A DNA stretch of 64,000 nucleotides, taken from positions 72,284,873-72,348,872 of the forward strand of contig NC_091435.1 in the NCBI RefSeq assembly GCF_964237555.1, read 5' to 3'. Shown one piece after another: positions 33,371 through 45,139 of this stretch (positions within the stretch are counted from its first letter, which is position 1; every line of letters starts with the position of its first letter). Source of the DNA: Oryctolagus cuniculus (Eukaryota > Chordata > Mammalia > Lagomorpha > Leporidae). Made by a program: the position numbers and the translations under genes. A model generated the notes under the pieces. The model did not search any database. It was not told the DNA's origin and saw only the letters and a program-made list of their open reading frames with translations.

Positions 33371-33600
33371 TTCTTTTTTTTAAACTTTTATTTAGTAAAT
33401 ACAATTTTCCAAAGTACAGTTTATGGATTACAATTATTATTTTTGATTCTATCAGTTAGCATTCGCAGACACTAGTCTTGTTTGTGTGATCCCTTTGACT
33501 CTTAGACCTATCAGTGTGATCAATTTTGAATTGAAATTGATCACTTGGACTAGTGAGATGGCATTGGTACATGCAATCTTGATGGGATTGTATTGGCTAT
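33371..33600 (-). mobile_element. Rabbit-type L1 3' end, internally deleted
   Basis: Begins with a T run and 'aaacttttatttagtaaat', 'ccaaagtacagtttatgg', then jumps to 'attctatcagttagcattcg' and 'gcagacactagtcttgtttg'. The same blocks occur in the same order in the L1 at 38404-39707, where they are about 680 bp apart. This copy has therefore lost the intervening 3' UTR. Confidence 0.85.
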
Positions 33601-34000
33601 TAAGTGTTTCTGAGAGTAGAATGGAAGTGCTGTTGATGATATGGGTACTACAATAACACTTTAGATGTAGCTATTATACTTGCTTTACATTTAATTACAC
33701 GGAGCATCAAGTATATTAAGTAGGTTTAAAGGTAAATGACATCACTCTTGGGTCCAAAACTCAGGATTGAATTTAGGACTTCCTGAGGTCCCACAGCCTA
33801 TAGGATTAAATTCCAGGTATACCTACTTTCAGAGTAGAAGCTCTTTCCTCCACTAACTGTTGCTCTTGACAATTTGGGCCCCTTGCATTAGGATAGCAGA
33901 AATGGAAATCCCCATACACGAACAAAAACAGGCATGTTGGTAGTCAAGTCATTCTCCATCCATATCATTGTCACTCTTTCTCAAGAGTCATACAAAGGGT
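33601..34000. other. AT-rich stretch, nothing identified
   Basis: Nothing recognisable; no long frame. Confidence 0.35.
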
Positions 34001-34076
34001 CATCACAAAGCCTTTAGAAAATGCACAGTATCTTTTAGTTCCATTTTCCACGAACTTTTTGAAGTTTCCTCATATA
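34001..34076. mobile_element. Small inverted-repeat element, MITE-like
   Basis: The left end includes 'cctttagaaaatgcaca'. The right end 'ttccattttccacgaacttt' and 'ttgaagtttcc' complements the typical 'ttcaaaaagttcgtggaaaa' terminus. The same terminal motif borders the element at 53831-53955. Confidence 0.45.
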
Positions 34077-34354
34077 AAGCAACGCAAACATTTCTTAGAA
34101 TCTAAAACACACATCAAATCTGTATTTTGAAGCTAGCACGACTCTTATTGTGGGCTACACTATCTTTGGGGCAATGCAACCCTCCTGCTCTTAACTTAGT
34201 TACTGGGAGCTGCACATGGTAGAGGCATCTGCATCTGCTAGTCCAATCAGAACCCATTAAGCTCTGAGGTAGACTGGCCGGAAGTGGAAAACATAGAGTG
34301 TGAATGCTCAGTAAATTTGGGCCACATGACTTTACCTTTGGAAAAAAAGGCGGG

Positions 34355-34432
34355 GGGAGTTAGGAAGTTAGGAAGTTAGGAAGTTAGGAAGGAAGGAAGG
34401 AAGGAAGGAAGGGAAAAAAGGAAGGAAGACAG
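34355..34432. repeat. (GGAAGTTA)n / (GGAA)n microsatellite
   Basis: Four copies of the 8-mer GGAAGTTA pass into tandem GGAA units, then an impure purine run. One strand is almost entirely purine. Confidence 0.92.
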
Positions 34433-35419
34433 AGAGAAAATACAGCCCACACAGCCTGCAGAGCAATTGTTCCTGCACAGAACTCTGGTCTAATTGACTT
34501 GGACACCACGGCTAATTTTCCCTCAGACATCTGTTAGCACACATTAGTGAATGTCGTTAGGTAGGGATGCACAGATTAGATGGGGAGCAGAGCTCAAAGG
34601 GCCTGGTCTGGGAGACTGCAGCAGACGGAGGAATGACAATAGATAGAGTGTGCCAGCCCCCCAGCAACATCAGATCCTTCGGCTGGGGCAATCCTGAAAG
34701 GAAATGGTAATGGCAAGGGAGTCATGGAGGTTGCATGTAATAGCCTGGTCCTTTTGTGCATTTGCCTAAATAATAATTGTTTTTTGGAATGTCCAAAGGC
34801 AAAACGAGGGTGCTCCAGAAATCAGCTGAGCCAAAAGAAACATGAAATAAAGACAAACACAGTCAATGCCGCTTTTTCTCCTGTCCTGTCCCCAAATCTC
34901 CTTCTCTACTGTATTAAATATTAATATGCAGTGATTATTCCAGGTGCTAGCTCATAGACAAGTCAGGTGGATGATATAATGGTTGGTCGGGTCAGAGCTG
35001 TCCATATCATCATCCATTGCAAAGGCTGAGAAATACATCCTGCCTTATTTATTTTTCCTTATGCAGCCATGCCCAGATACTTAGCTGATGCTGGAATGTT
35101 GTTCTCATCCTTTGGGACATGTTTTTCAGTTGAGCAAGTCAGAAAAATCATCTGATGCCCTCAAGGAAATCTTACAGAAGCCGGTCTATACTGATGACTA
35201 TGCTCTCAACGAATACATTTAAAAGATTATGATCCTCTTTCAGAAGCAGTACAATGTTATGCATTGCAAATAAGTTGGAGAAAGAAAAGTCTGTGTCTCA
35301 GCCCAAAACAGAAAAATCATACATACAGGCAAATATTTCTATATGTGATTAGAGACTTAATCGTTCCCTCACTTCTTGCATTCTTTATAAAATACACCTG
35401 TAATCACTGCACTCTGTCA
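34433..35419. other. Unique DNA, no gene seen
   Basis: No repeat family recognised; the longest frame is 66 codons (34724-34924). The sequence becomes T-rich towards the L2 fragment. Confidence 0.4.
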
Positions 35420-35945
35420 AAAATCTTTACCTACTAGTGTGCAAGGTAAAGTCAAATATCCTTATAAAGGTGTTCAGAGCCTATCTTTCTGGTCTCAACC
35501 AATTATTCCAGGTTGTTCTCTCTAAATTCCTCTTTTACTTACTTTAAAACAGGCTACATATCATTTTGCAAATATTCAATCACTTATACACCTATTCTTC
35601 TCTTTCTTTTGTTAATATGTCCTTCTTGTAAAACTCAGACTTAACCCCCTTAAGTCCCTGCCCAACATCTCTTCTTCAGTGAAGTCTTTCAGGCTACAGA
35701 GAAAGAATCATTCTCTCCCTGGTTGGTTTCAATTAGTCTTTGATCACATGTCCACAGATGTAACTGAACTTGATCACTTTTTGCTTATAGTTATGTTCTT
35801 CCCTCTTCCCAACTTTCCCCACTGGCCTTCACGTACATGTAGTCCTTGAGGGCAAGGGCTATGTTTTTTAGTCACTTTTGACTTTTCAGACTCCCAGCAG
35901 GGTATCTGGCATGATAGGTCCTTAATAAATATCTGTTGAAAAACT
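35420..35945 (+). mobile_element. LINE-2 3' portion
   Basis: The last part is diagnostic: 'gtagtccttgagggcaaggg', then 'ccagcagggtatctggca', then 'ccttaataaatatctgttga', the conserved L2 3' end. The upstream segment ('ctgcccaacatctcttcttc', 'agtgaagtctttcaggct') fits the L2 ORF2 and 3' UTR junction. No frame survives. Confidence 0.82.
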
Positions 35946-36131
35946 ATATTTATAAATAAACTTTGACACTGAATACAACTGTCTCATATCCAATTTTGGA
36001 ATGACTCATTGTTAGAAAAGTATTTGCCTTTCAAACTCTGTCTTAAGTGCTGTGGCTGGAGAATAATAGTTACAACAGAGGTTATATTAGGGATGATTTA
36101 TCTAACAGAGTGGTTACCTTTGCTGATTTCT

Positions 36132-36509
36132 TTTCTTTCTTCTTCTTCTTTTTTTTTTTTTTTTTTGACAGGCAGAGTGGACAGTGAGAGAGAGACAGAG
36201 AGACAGAGAGACAGAGAGAAAGGTCTTCCTTTTGCCGTTGGTTCACCCTCCAATGGCCGCCGTGGCCGGCGTGCTGCGGCCGGCGCATCACGCTGATCCG
36301 AAGGCAGGAGCCAGGTGCTTCTCCTGGTCTCCCATGGGGTGCAGGGCCCAAGCACTTGGGCCATCCTCCACGGCACTCCCTGGCCACAGCAGAGAGCTGG
36401 CCTGGAAGAGGGGCAACCGGGACAGAATCCGGTGCCCCGACCGGGTCTAGAACCCGGTGTGTTGGCGCCACTAGGTGGAGGATTAGCCTAGTGAGCCATG
36501 GCGCCGGCC
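36132..36509 (-). mobile_element. Young CSINE with 17-bp TSD
   Basis: T/C-rich tail, GACAGGCAGAGTGGACAGTG, GA block with repeated GACAGA, CpG-rich body, complemented head. A perfect duplication TACCTTTGCTGATTTCT lies at 36115-36131 and 36510-36526. Confidence 0.97.
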
Positions 36510-36526
36510 TACCTTTGCTGATTTCT

Positions 36527-36989
36527 GATACTACTATTTTTTAAATGGATACCAGAGTTATCACTGATGGGACACCTGAGAAATCGTGTATTTGTTACTT
36601 GGGAGAGTTGGCAAATGTATGCATCTTGAAAAGCATTGTCATGTCTTTACAACAGAGACCAAAAAAATCACCAAATGTAGTGTCATGGAATATCACCACC
36701 AGTCTACCAACAGAGGAATATTTTGTGCAGTAAACTTATAAGGTGTGGTCCATACTAGATCTTGAAAAATAGTGTATTAAAGTAAGTAAGAATAGGTAAT
36801 GCTTCAGGCACCCACAAAAGCACATCTCTTAGCTGCAGACTACAAACTAGGACTACCATAAATACAAAGAGGACAAAGTCGCATGATTTAAATTGTGAGT
36901 CAAATGATCAAATGCAAATCTCACAACAACAGTATTTCCTGTGAGCTGCTTTAACATCCCTACTACTTTAATGATACAAGATAAATCAA
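36527..36989. other. AT-rich unique stretch, no gene seen
   Basis: One 62-codon frame (36545-36733) without recognisable features. Confidence 0.35.
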
Positions 36990-37135
36990 GTAAAAGCATT
37001 TAGCGCTTATTACATATCAGAAATTGCTATGTTCTTTCATGTATTTTAAACAGATCCCCATTGTAAAGATTAGGTATAGTGAAGTATTGTAAGTCATCTA
37101 TGCCACAGAGCTAATAGCTATTGTACCAGTACCAC
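36990..37135 (-). repeat. MIR-like SINE fragment
   Basis: Complemented MIR phrases: 'gcgcttattacatatcag', 'cccattgtaaagatta', 'gccacagagctaatagc'. Diverged. Confidence 0.55.
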
Positions 37136-38004
37136 ACCAGGCTTTCACTTTCTACACCACAATTCCTTTCATGATGCAAAACTTTCTGCCTCTTTTCTCC
37201 ATTCTGATGCAAAGCAAAAATATAATGATTTAGAGAAGACTCAAAAATTAAAAATAAGGTAACACACAACTGGAGTAGAAGAAGTAAAAGCTAATACAGG
37301 AATGACTGTCACTCTTATGGAAATTGGTGCTACAGAAGTTCCATTGAGCGCAGAACCTCCTCTCGGTTCCCCTGAGACAATGACTCAGAGATGGTAAACA
37401 CAGTGTCTGGGTTCGAGAGGACGGAAATGCCTTACTGGAGCTCAAAACCAGCGGTGTCCATCTGTCCTAGCTTTCGTGGGATTGATTGGGCTTTGGTATC
37501 TCTACTTCCTACCAAATAGAATCAGAAGGCATCAGTGTTAGTAATCTGGGAGCAGTTTTTGGCTGCGTAAGTGACTGTTAGTAGAATTTATGGACAGTAA
37601 ATCTTGATTCACAGGCAGCCTGTAGCAAAACCAGGGAGCCGGCAGTTTATCTTCACTAGCTTGTATGTTCTAAAGTGCACCATTCTTCCCAGTGACCATT
37701 AGTTGGGAAAAATGTATTTGCAGCATTCCAATAATTGACAGCAAGGTGTGGGTGTCATCTGCCACCTCTCTCACCCACCCTCACCCAACTAAAAGCAGTT
37801 ACTTTCCAACTCTGTCTTAAGTGCTGTGGCTGTAGGGTAGTTAGACTGGAGGCTGTAACAGAGTGATTATTATTTATTTAACAAGGTGGTTACTTTTGCT
37901 GACTACTCATAATGCTGCTATATTTTTTTAAAAAAGATATGCAAGTCTTGAGTTGCCTTGTGCATGACCCAATTCATATCATTCTGGATCATTAACCAAT
38001 ATTT
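37136..38004. other. Unique DNA, no gene seen
   Basis: No recognised repeat; the longest frame is 65 codons on the minus strand. A pyrimidine-rich patch at 37760-37790 is the only compositional feature. Confidence 0.35.
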
Positions 38005-38160
38005 TGAAAAAAGAAAGTATTTCTTTACTTGAGAGGCAGAGAGACAAAGGAAAAGTGTTGAGGTGGGGTGGGTAGAGGGCCCCCTTCTATTAGTTCAGTT
38101 CTCAAATATCCATCATGTCTAGGACAGGGCATGGTTAAAGCTGGGAGCTGAAAACATCTT
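38005..38160 (-). mobile_element. Fragment of an old CSINE
   Basis: 'ctttacttgagaggcagaga', a purine block, then 'ctattagttcagttctcaaa' and 'gctgggagctgaaaac' follow the order of a complemented CSINE 3' half. The rest is missing. Confidence 0.6.
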
Positions 38161-38403
38161 TCTGAAGAAAAATGGTTCTGGGTACATAAAAATAATGTAA
38201 AAATGTATTATCAACATTCAGAAAGTAGATGAAAGAACCAGTACTTTCATTTTATATTTATATGGCATGTACATTTTACCCAGCACTAATTGCTTAACCA
38301 AAATGGACACAGCAAGGTGAAGTTCGGTTCAATACATGTACTTAACTTGAAGAAACACTAAATGTCCTATTCACTCACCATTTTGAACAGAGAATCTGTC
38401 TCT

Positions 38404-39707
38404 CTTTTTTTTTAACTTTTATTTAATGAATATAAATTTCCAAAGTACAGCTTATGGATTACAATGGCTTCCCACCCCCATAACTTCCCTCCCACCCGCA
38501 ACCCTCCTCTTTCCCACTCCCTCTCCCCTTCCATTCACATCAAGATTCATTTTCAATTCTCTTTATATACAGAAGATCAGTTTAGCATATATTACATAAA
38601 GGTTTCAACAGTTTGCACCCACATAGAAACACAAAGTGAAAAATACTGTTTGAGTACTAGTTGTAGCATTAAATCATAATGTACAGCACACTAAGGACAG
38701 AGATCCTACATGAGGAGTAAGTGCACAGTGACTCCTGTTGTTGACTTAACAAATTGACACTCTTGTTTATGGCATCAGTAATCACCCTAGGCTCTAGTCA
38801 TGAGTTGACAACGCTATGGAAGCCCCCTGAGTTCACCGACTCTGATCATATTTAGACAAGGTCATAGTCAAAGTGGAAGTTCTCTCCTCCCTTCAGAGAA
38901 AGGTACCTCTTTCTTTGATGACCTGTTCTTTCCACTGTGATCTCACTTGCGGAGATCTTTCATTTAGGTCATTTTTTTTTTCCCCAGAGTGTCTTGGCTT
39001 TCCATGCCTGAAATACTCTCATGGGCTTTTCAGCCGGATCCGCATGCCTTAAGGGCTGATTCTGAGGCCAGAGTGCTGTTTAGGACATCTGCCATTCAAT
39101 GGGTCTGCTGTGTATCCCGCTTCCCATGTTGGATCGTTCTCTCCCTTTTTTATTCTATCGGTTAGTATTTGCAGACACTAGTCTTGTTTATGTGATCCCT
39201 TTGGCTCTTAGTCCTATCATTATGATCAATAGTGAACAGAAATTGATCACTGGGACTAGTGAGATGGCATTGGTACATGCCACCTTGTTGGGATTGAATT
39301 GGAATCCCCTGGTGTGTTTCTAACTCTACCATTTGGGGCAAGTCAGCTTGAGCATGTCCCAAATTGTACATCTCTTCCCTCTCTTATTCCCACTCTTATA
39401 TTTAACAGCGATCACTTTTCAGTTAAGTTTCAACACTTGAGAATAACTGTGTATTGATTACAGTATTCAACCAAAAGTATTAAGTAGAACAAACAAAAAA
39501 AATACTAAGAGGGATAACGTTTTAAGTTGTTCATCAACAGTCAGGGCAAGGGCTGATCAAGTCACCGTTTCTCATAGTGTTCATTTCACTTTAACAGGTT
39601 TCCTTTTTGGTGCTAGGTTAGTTGTCACCGATCAGGGAGAACATATGATATTTGTCCCTTTGGGACTGGCTTATTTCACTCAGCATAATGTTTTCCAGAT
39701 TCCTAAC
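38404..39707 (-). mobile_element. 5'-truncated rabbit LINE-1 with TSD
   Basis: On the minus strand this is an L1 containing only the last codons of ORF2 (complement of about 39630-39700, encoding a C-terminus of the 'KYHMFSLIGDN' type), a long 3' UTR and an A tail at 38404-38412. A perfect duplication AGAATCTGTCTCT flanks it (38391-38403 and 39708-39720). The 3' UTR has a G-rich purine tract on the element's sense strand (complement of 38464-38532). The good preservation and intact duplication suggest a relatively young insertion. Confidence 0.92.
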
Positions 39708-39720
39708 AGAATCTGTCTCT

Positions 39721-42124
39721 TTAAAGAAAAGTTAAACACTTGACAAGCCCGGGAATTATTCTTTAGCTGGATGCCTTCCATTTTACACTGCGTCCCCATC
39801 CTCAGAACTCTCTGGCTGTGCTCCATGATGCAGACCCAATGAATGATATCAACAGCATCTTTGCCTCTGGCTTTCAGCTGGGATCCATCAGGGAAGAACA
39901 TTGCTGAAAGATCGGAAGGGTTGTGGGGCAGGATGCGGGCATGTGTTTCCCTGGCTGTCACACTACGCTATCTCCTTGGGCTGGCTGTGGTCTCTCACCA
40001 CCAGTCCCAGCTCCTGTCACACAGCTCTCAGGACACGGCTCCCTGTTTCGCCGGCTGCTAGTAGCTGCCCCTCCCAATGCCTTCTTCAGACCTAGATGGG
40101 TTAACAGCTTCCTCGTGCTATCAGCCCCAGGGCACTGCACTAGTCCCTGTGATTTTCTTACCTCCTGCCCAAATATTAGAAAAAATTCTCTAGAAAATTT
40201 CTTTGAAATCACCCAGTTTAAGTTTGCCATCTGTTTCCTGCAGGGAAAAAGCCTTATAAATTCAGAATTTCCTTTATTCTGAAGCCTGAATGTGGTCCTC
40301 AGGGATATTAGAGAAAATGCAACCACCGAGTCACAGGATCAAAAATGAATTGTGTAACCCAGAAAAGCACATGGAAATCAGATGAGCTTCCTGTGCCAGA
40401 TACTGGCCGTTCTGATGTGGCTCACATTTTCCCACTAAAGTCTGCTTCCTAGCCAAGGTTTTAATAGCAAAATAAAAGGTTTGGAGTCAGCTTTGCTCTC
40501 CCCAGGCCATGGCATATTTCCCGGTTACTTCTAAATTACTTCTTTTTTAAAAGATCCAAAATATGAGTTGCTATGAAATGCTCTCTTTTTTTCCAACAAC
40601 CATAAAGTTCATTTGTATCAGTCCTGTGATCAATGACATCTTATGAAAGACAAATTATGCCTTACAAAGCCAGAGTTCAAGGAATATTGGTGTTCAGAAT
40701 TCCAACAGGATTCCCGGAAATAATTCTAGAATTCCAGGAAAGTGCTAAGTAACAAAAATCAAATATGTAAAATGGTGATTTAGTGAAATCTTCTTCCATG
40801 TCTGCCTCTAGCAGGAAGCTGGTGATAGCAGTACTCAGGGACCTATCTGAGAGCCTCATTTTCCTCTCCAGAAGACTACAATCTGGAGTTGGAAAAAAAA
40901 AAAAAAAAAAAAAAAACCAGGAAGAGCTCAGGTAGCTGGCACAGCTAAAGGTTGTGAATCATCCAGACCAGCCCAGTAGCAGCAAGGTGAATGACGGTGA
41001 CCTCCCTTGTCAGGTTTTAGCCTCCTATACATTTGGCACGCAAAATAGAGGTTTAAAATAGCTTTCCTGCAGGTTCCATGTGACTTGTCACTGGACTCAG
41101 CCAGCACAAAAGGGTTGATTAGTGAGGCAAAAAAAGAGGATCTTCTCCTGAGATGACTTCCAAAAGCTGCTTCTGGCAGCACAAATCTCCCTTTGAAAAT
41201 GCAGAACTTGCTGGGGAAGGCAGCAGCATTCTCCCCTTCAAATGGTTGGGTTTTGCTTGGAAATCCTTTTTTAAATTTAAATTTTAACTTTTTTAGATTT
41301 TATTTTAAGGCTCACCTCCCAGCTCCAAAAAATCTTTACTTTGAGTTGATATGAGGAAAGGAGGAATTCAAAGGACCATCTCTCCTGCCAACTATCAACC
41401 TAGGCTTTTTCCCCACTGGCCTTGGGCTGACAAAATCTGGCCCCTTTTTCACATAAAGCAGAAAGAGTTGAGCCATGGCCCCCTGTCTGCTCTGGCTGCT
41501 GGCGGAATCACCAGGATGTCACTTCTAGTTTGGCTTCCCGTGCATAATGTGATGAAGACCCCACTCTTGTCAGGGCTGCCAGTTGGGAGGCACTGGCAGG
41601 TGTTGACCACTGAATGGTGCAGGGGTCTGGAGATGAGAGTGATTCAATTTTTTCTCCTGATGGAGTAAAATCACTCCCTGGGGGAATACAAATGAAACAG
41701 CTGTCCTATACCACCAACTGCTTCAGAACTTCTTTGCATCTTATGTTATTCTTTAAATGTTGAGAAAAAAAAAAAAAGAGAGAGAATGCTAAGATTTGGA
41801 CTCAGATAAAGGAAACAGACAGAGGTAGAACTTAAAGGATGACATGAGCAGTAGGGACAGGAGTTAGCAGCCCCTTGCCACTCCAAGCTGATCAGGGATC
41901 CACATACTTCAGCACTGTGGACAGCAGGTCAGCAATGAAGGCTTTAGGGGTCCCCGGAAAGGTAACCCATGTGTATGAATAAAAACTCTCTGTGCTTAAA
42001 GTTGTTAACAAGAAACAAGGATAACAGATTTGGAGAAAGAAGACCAAAATAAAGAGATGGAGAAATATAGACACAGAGATAGGAAAATAAATACTACTGT
42101 GAAAAATTTAGTGGAAAAGTTTAA
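39721..42124. other. Unique DNA, no gene called
   Basis: About 2.4 kb. Frames of about 93-122 codons on both strands at 39680-40326 overlap each other and show no recognisable domain. An A24 run lies at 40893-40916 and another A run at 41764-41776. A transcription unit cannot be argued from this. Confidence 0.4.
40893..40916. repeat. A24 run
   Basis: Mononucleotide A run without a recognisable SINE or L1 upstream. Confidence 0.85.
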
Positions 42125-42432
42125 AAATATTGATTTGACAGGAAGAGAGAGAGAGTTTCAATCTACTGGTTTACTTCCCAAATGTTTGCAACACTTAGTG
42201 CTAGATCAAAGCCTAGAGCTGAGAACTCAATGTAGGTCTTCCATGTTGTGGCAGAAATACAACCACTGGAGTCATCACTACTGCCCACCACAGTCAGTAC
42301 CAGCAGGAAGCTGCAGTCAGGAGCCAGGGTCGGGTGAGAGGTAGGAACTGATGGTGGACACTAAACTCAGGCACTCAGAGGGATGTGGGTATCTCAATCA
42401 GCCTCTTAATGACTAGGCCAAATTCCTGCCTT
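42125..42432 (-). mobile_element. Old CSINE
   Basis: Complemented old-subfamily order: 'gatttgacaggaagagagag', 'tactggtttacttcccaaat', 'ctcaggcactcagagggatg', 'ctcttaatgactaggcca', ending near 'aattcctgcc'. Confidence 0.72.
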
Positions 42433-43927
42433 TGCAACTTTTATTTCCCTTTTATTCTATCAAACCACTTAGGTTGTAGCTTTCACAAGTAGGTACTTAT
42501 TTTAAATTAAGGACACAATTACATAAGATTTACCATTTTCTATATAAATGTATTGTAAGAATTTCTTCCTCTAAAGATCATATGCAAGAAACTCCTGGAT
42601 GGCTTTCTTCTTCTGGGTAACACTGGTAGACAGGTAGACACTGTGCCAAGAAGGTCAGGAACTTCGAAAATAAAGGATGATGGGCAAAAAGACAAGATGT
42701 TCTTGTATTTAACTTCCATTAAGAAGAAATTATTCACCTGCTAGCTCCTCGTTCTCAAGCATTCAGGCTCCATTACCCAGGAAACTTCTCTCAGAAAGGG
42801 CCTGCATTCTCATGTTCTAGGAGCAAACAAGTCAGTAGGAAGTTGCTCAAGGTGCTCACGTGCTCCCAAACCTATTTCACATCTCATTGCTTGGCTGGAT
42901 GGGATTTGATTGTACATGCTCTCCAGTCTCTCTAACCTAGTGCAGAGAATCAACCAGTTCTAAAGCAACACTTGATTTCACTAAAGGAAGCACAGCATAT
43001 CGCAGAACGAAAAGACGGGAAAGGAAATCAGTGTAAGCACCTCTATTTACAGCTCAGCACAGCTCTGGAGAGGAAAGGGGATGCTTTTCAGCACATGTGA
43101 CTGACCATCATCTGTGGCCCATTGTCACCTAACATGGAAATTCTTAACTCGTAACTGGAGTCTTGATTTCTATACCAGAGAACTATGTATACAAGTCCTA
43201 CATGTGCAGCCCTGACTGCTGCAAAGGTCAGCTTTTCAATTCAATTAAATTGTGATTTTTGAGCTCCTAGCTCAAGGCACTATGGAAGAAAAAAATATAT
43301 AGGCTTTTTACTCTTCGTTCTCTGCTGCCTTCAGTGTCACACAATCCAAGGAAGAAGACACGCAAGCAGATGACAATGCAATAGGCAGCACTAGGGAATA
43401 AACACAATATACTAAAAGGATATTGAGGAAGAAGATGTCATAAGAGGATGCTGGAGAAAGTCTCTTTGGGGCATAACATTCTACTGGGTGTGAGGGATGA
43501 GTGAGGCAATGCAAAATGTTATCTTGAGGGGTGAAGGAGAAATTTGGGGCTGAGGAACACCTTATGCAAAGATTCAAAGATGGTGAAGGCAAATCAGTTT
43601 GCAGGGCTCATACTAAGTAACTCTGAAAAGCTAGTAGTTTGTTATGACTGAAACATGGAAAACATAAGACAAGGAGAGACATAGTTGGACTGTAAGATGA
43701 TAACAAATGCATGGCAAATACAAATGTCAGGCAAGAGTGTGGCATTTTATTTAGTAGGTGATGTGGAGTCATTCACGTGTTTTGAATAGGCGAGTCTAGC
43801 AGTCATTGATGTGCTCCTAAAAGGCAGCCTGAGTTAACAACTTGGTGGGTGGTTTGGGAGTATTTTAATCAGTGAAATTTGGTAATTCTTCTTTTCTTCC
43901 TTTAAGCCTTATTTTTGAATCTTATCT
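42433..43927. other. Unique DNA, no gene seen
   Basis: No recognised repeat; the longest frame is 94 codons on the minus strand (43308-43592) without known domain. Confidence 0.4.
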
Positions 43928-44079
43928 TAGTTTCCCTATGCTTCTACAACAAATGAACACAAACTTGGTGGCTTTAAGCAGCAGAAATGTATTATCATAT
44001 CGTTCTAGGGGTCAGAAATCCAAAGCAGGTCTGACTGGGCTACACTGAATGTGTTGGCACAGCTGTGGGCCTTTTCTAG
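43928..44079 (-). mobile_element. MLT1-type MaLR LTR, first piece
   Basis: On the plus strand this reads as the complement of an MLT1 LTR: 'tgcttctacaacaaatgaac', 'ttggtggctttaagcagcag', 'aaatgtattatcatat', 'gggtcagaaatccaaagc'. It stops at about 44079 where L1 5' UTR sequence begins. The continuation is at 49798. Confidence 0.72.
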
Positions 44080-45139
44080 GGGAGGGAGGAGATGCCAGTT
44101 TCTGAGAGTGAGGTGAGGGCAGACTGTGGCAGCCCATGCCTCATTATGCCCGTACTGCATAATGAAGAACCTCGCAGAACACACTGACTTTGAGTCCAGC
44201 CTAGAGCCCTAGTAGGGGGCAGGTTACTCACCTAATCCAGTGAAGAAAGGCACATTTCTTTCTCCCCATCCCCCAATAAGGGCACCTGGCAACCAACAGG
44301 GAGAGGGTGCCATCTTGGTAACAGTACAGGCTGCAGCAGCTTTCGTCCAGGAACCAGAGTATTTTAGCAGAGGGAAAATTCCACATTTTCCACTGATTTT
44401 GAGTCTAGCTGAGAGGACTGACAGGGGGCTGGGCATCCACTTAGGACTGTGAAGTGCCCCCATTCTCTCAACCTATCACAGGCTCCAGGGCCCAAATGGC
44501 CAAGGTGGAGCACCCACAGGCAGCTGGCTATGGAAAGAACTCTGCTCTTTCTGTGGACAGGGCAGACTCACAGAGCAGACAGGGTATCCTCTTCACTTTC
44601 TGACTGTGAGAGTCTTGTACATTGTGACTGTGGGAATCTTGTGGGGTGCAGCCGGGTCTCTGGGCAATCACTGTGTCTGGCTGGCATCAGATGCATAGAG
44701 CTCCCTGACTACCTGGGGTAGGTATTGCAGCAGATTTTGTGCTTACACTGAGGACTGAACAGATTCTTTGTTTGGTTCAATGTGTCAGCATAAGTAAGGG
44801 TTTTACCCACTGTAGGATAACCCCAGGTATTGGTCACCTTGGAAGAGAGGAGGTGAGGTTGTGATTATGCCAACAGGCATGATCACACCCTTTCCCATGC
44901 TGACAATAGAGGAGACAGACCATGCCAGACTTGGGTGTAACCCTGGATTCTTGCCCCACCCTTGACACTGACCAGAGCTACCTGGCCCCACCAAGCACAC
45001 ATTTCTGGGTATTCAGTGAAGAAGCAGACACTCCACTAAGCTACACAGGCATTGTTCAACTATAAAACTCATCAGAAGAGAAAACCAAGTGTTTCCTCAA
45101 ATGCCTAAAAATAAATGCAGAAATACAAGAAAAAAGAAC

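Noticed and set aside
41351..41668. 105-codon plus-strand open frame
   Set aside because: No recognisable domain, no splice-site context, and the composition fits chance.
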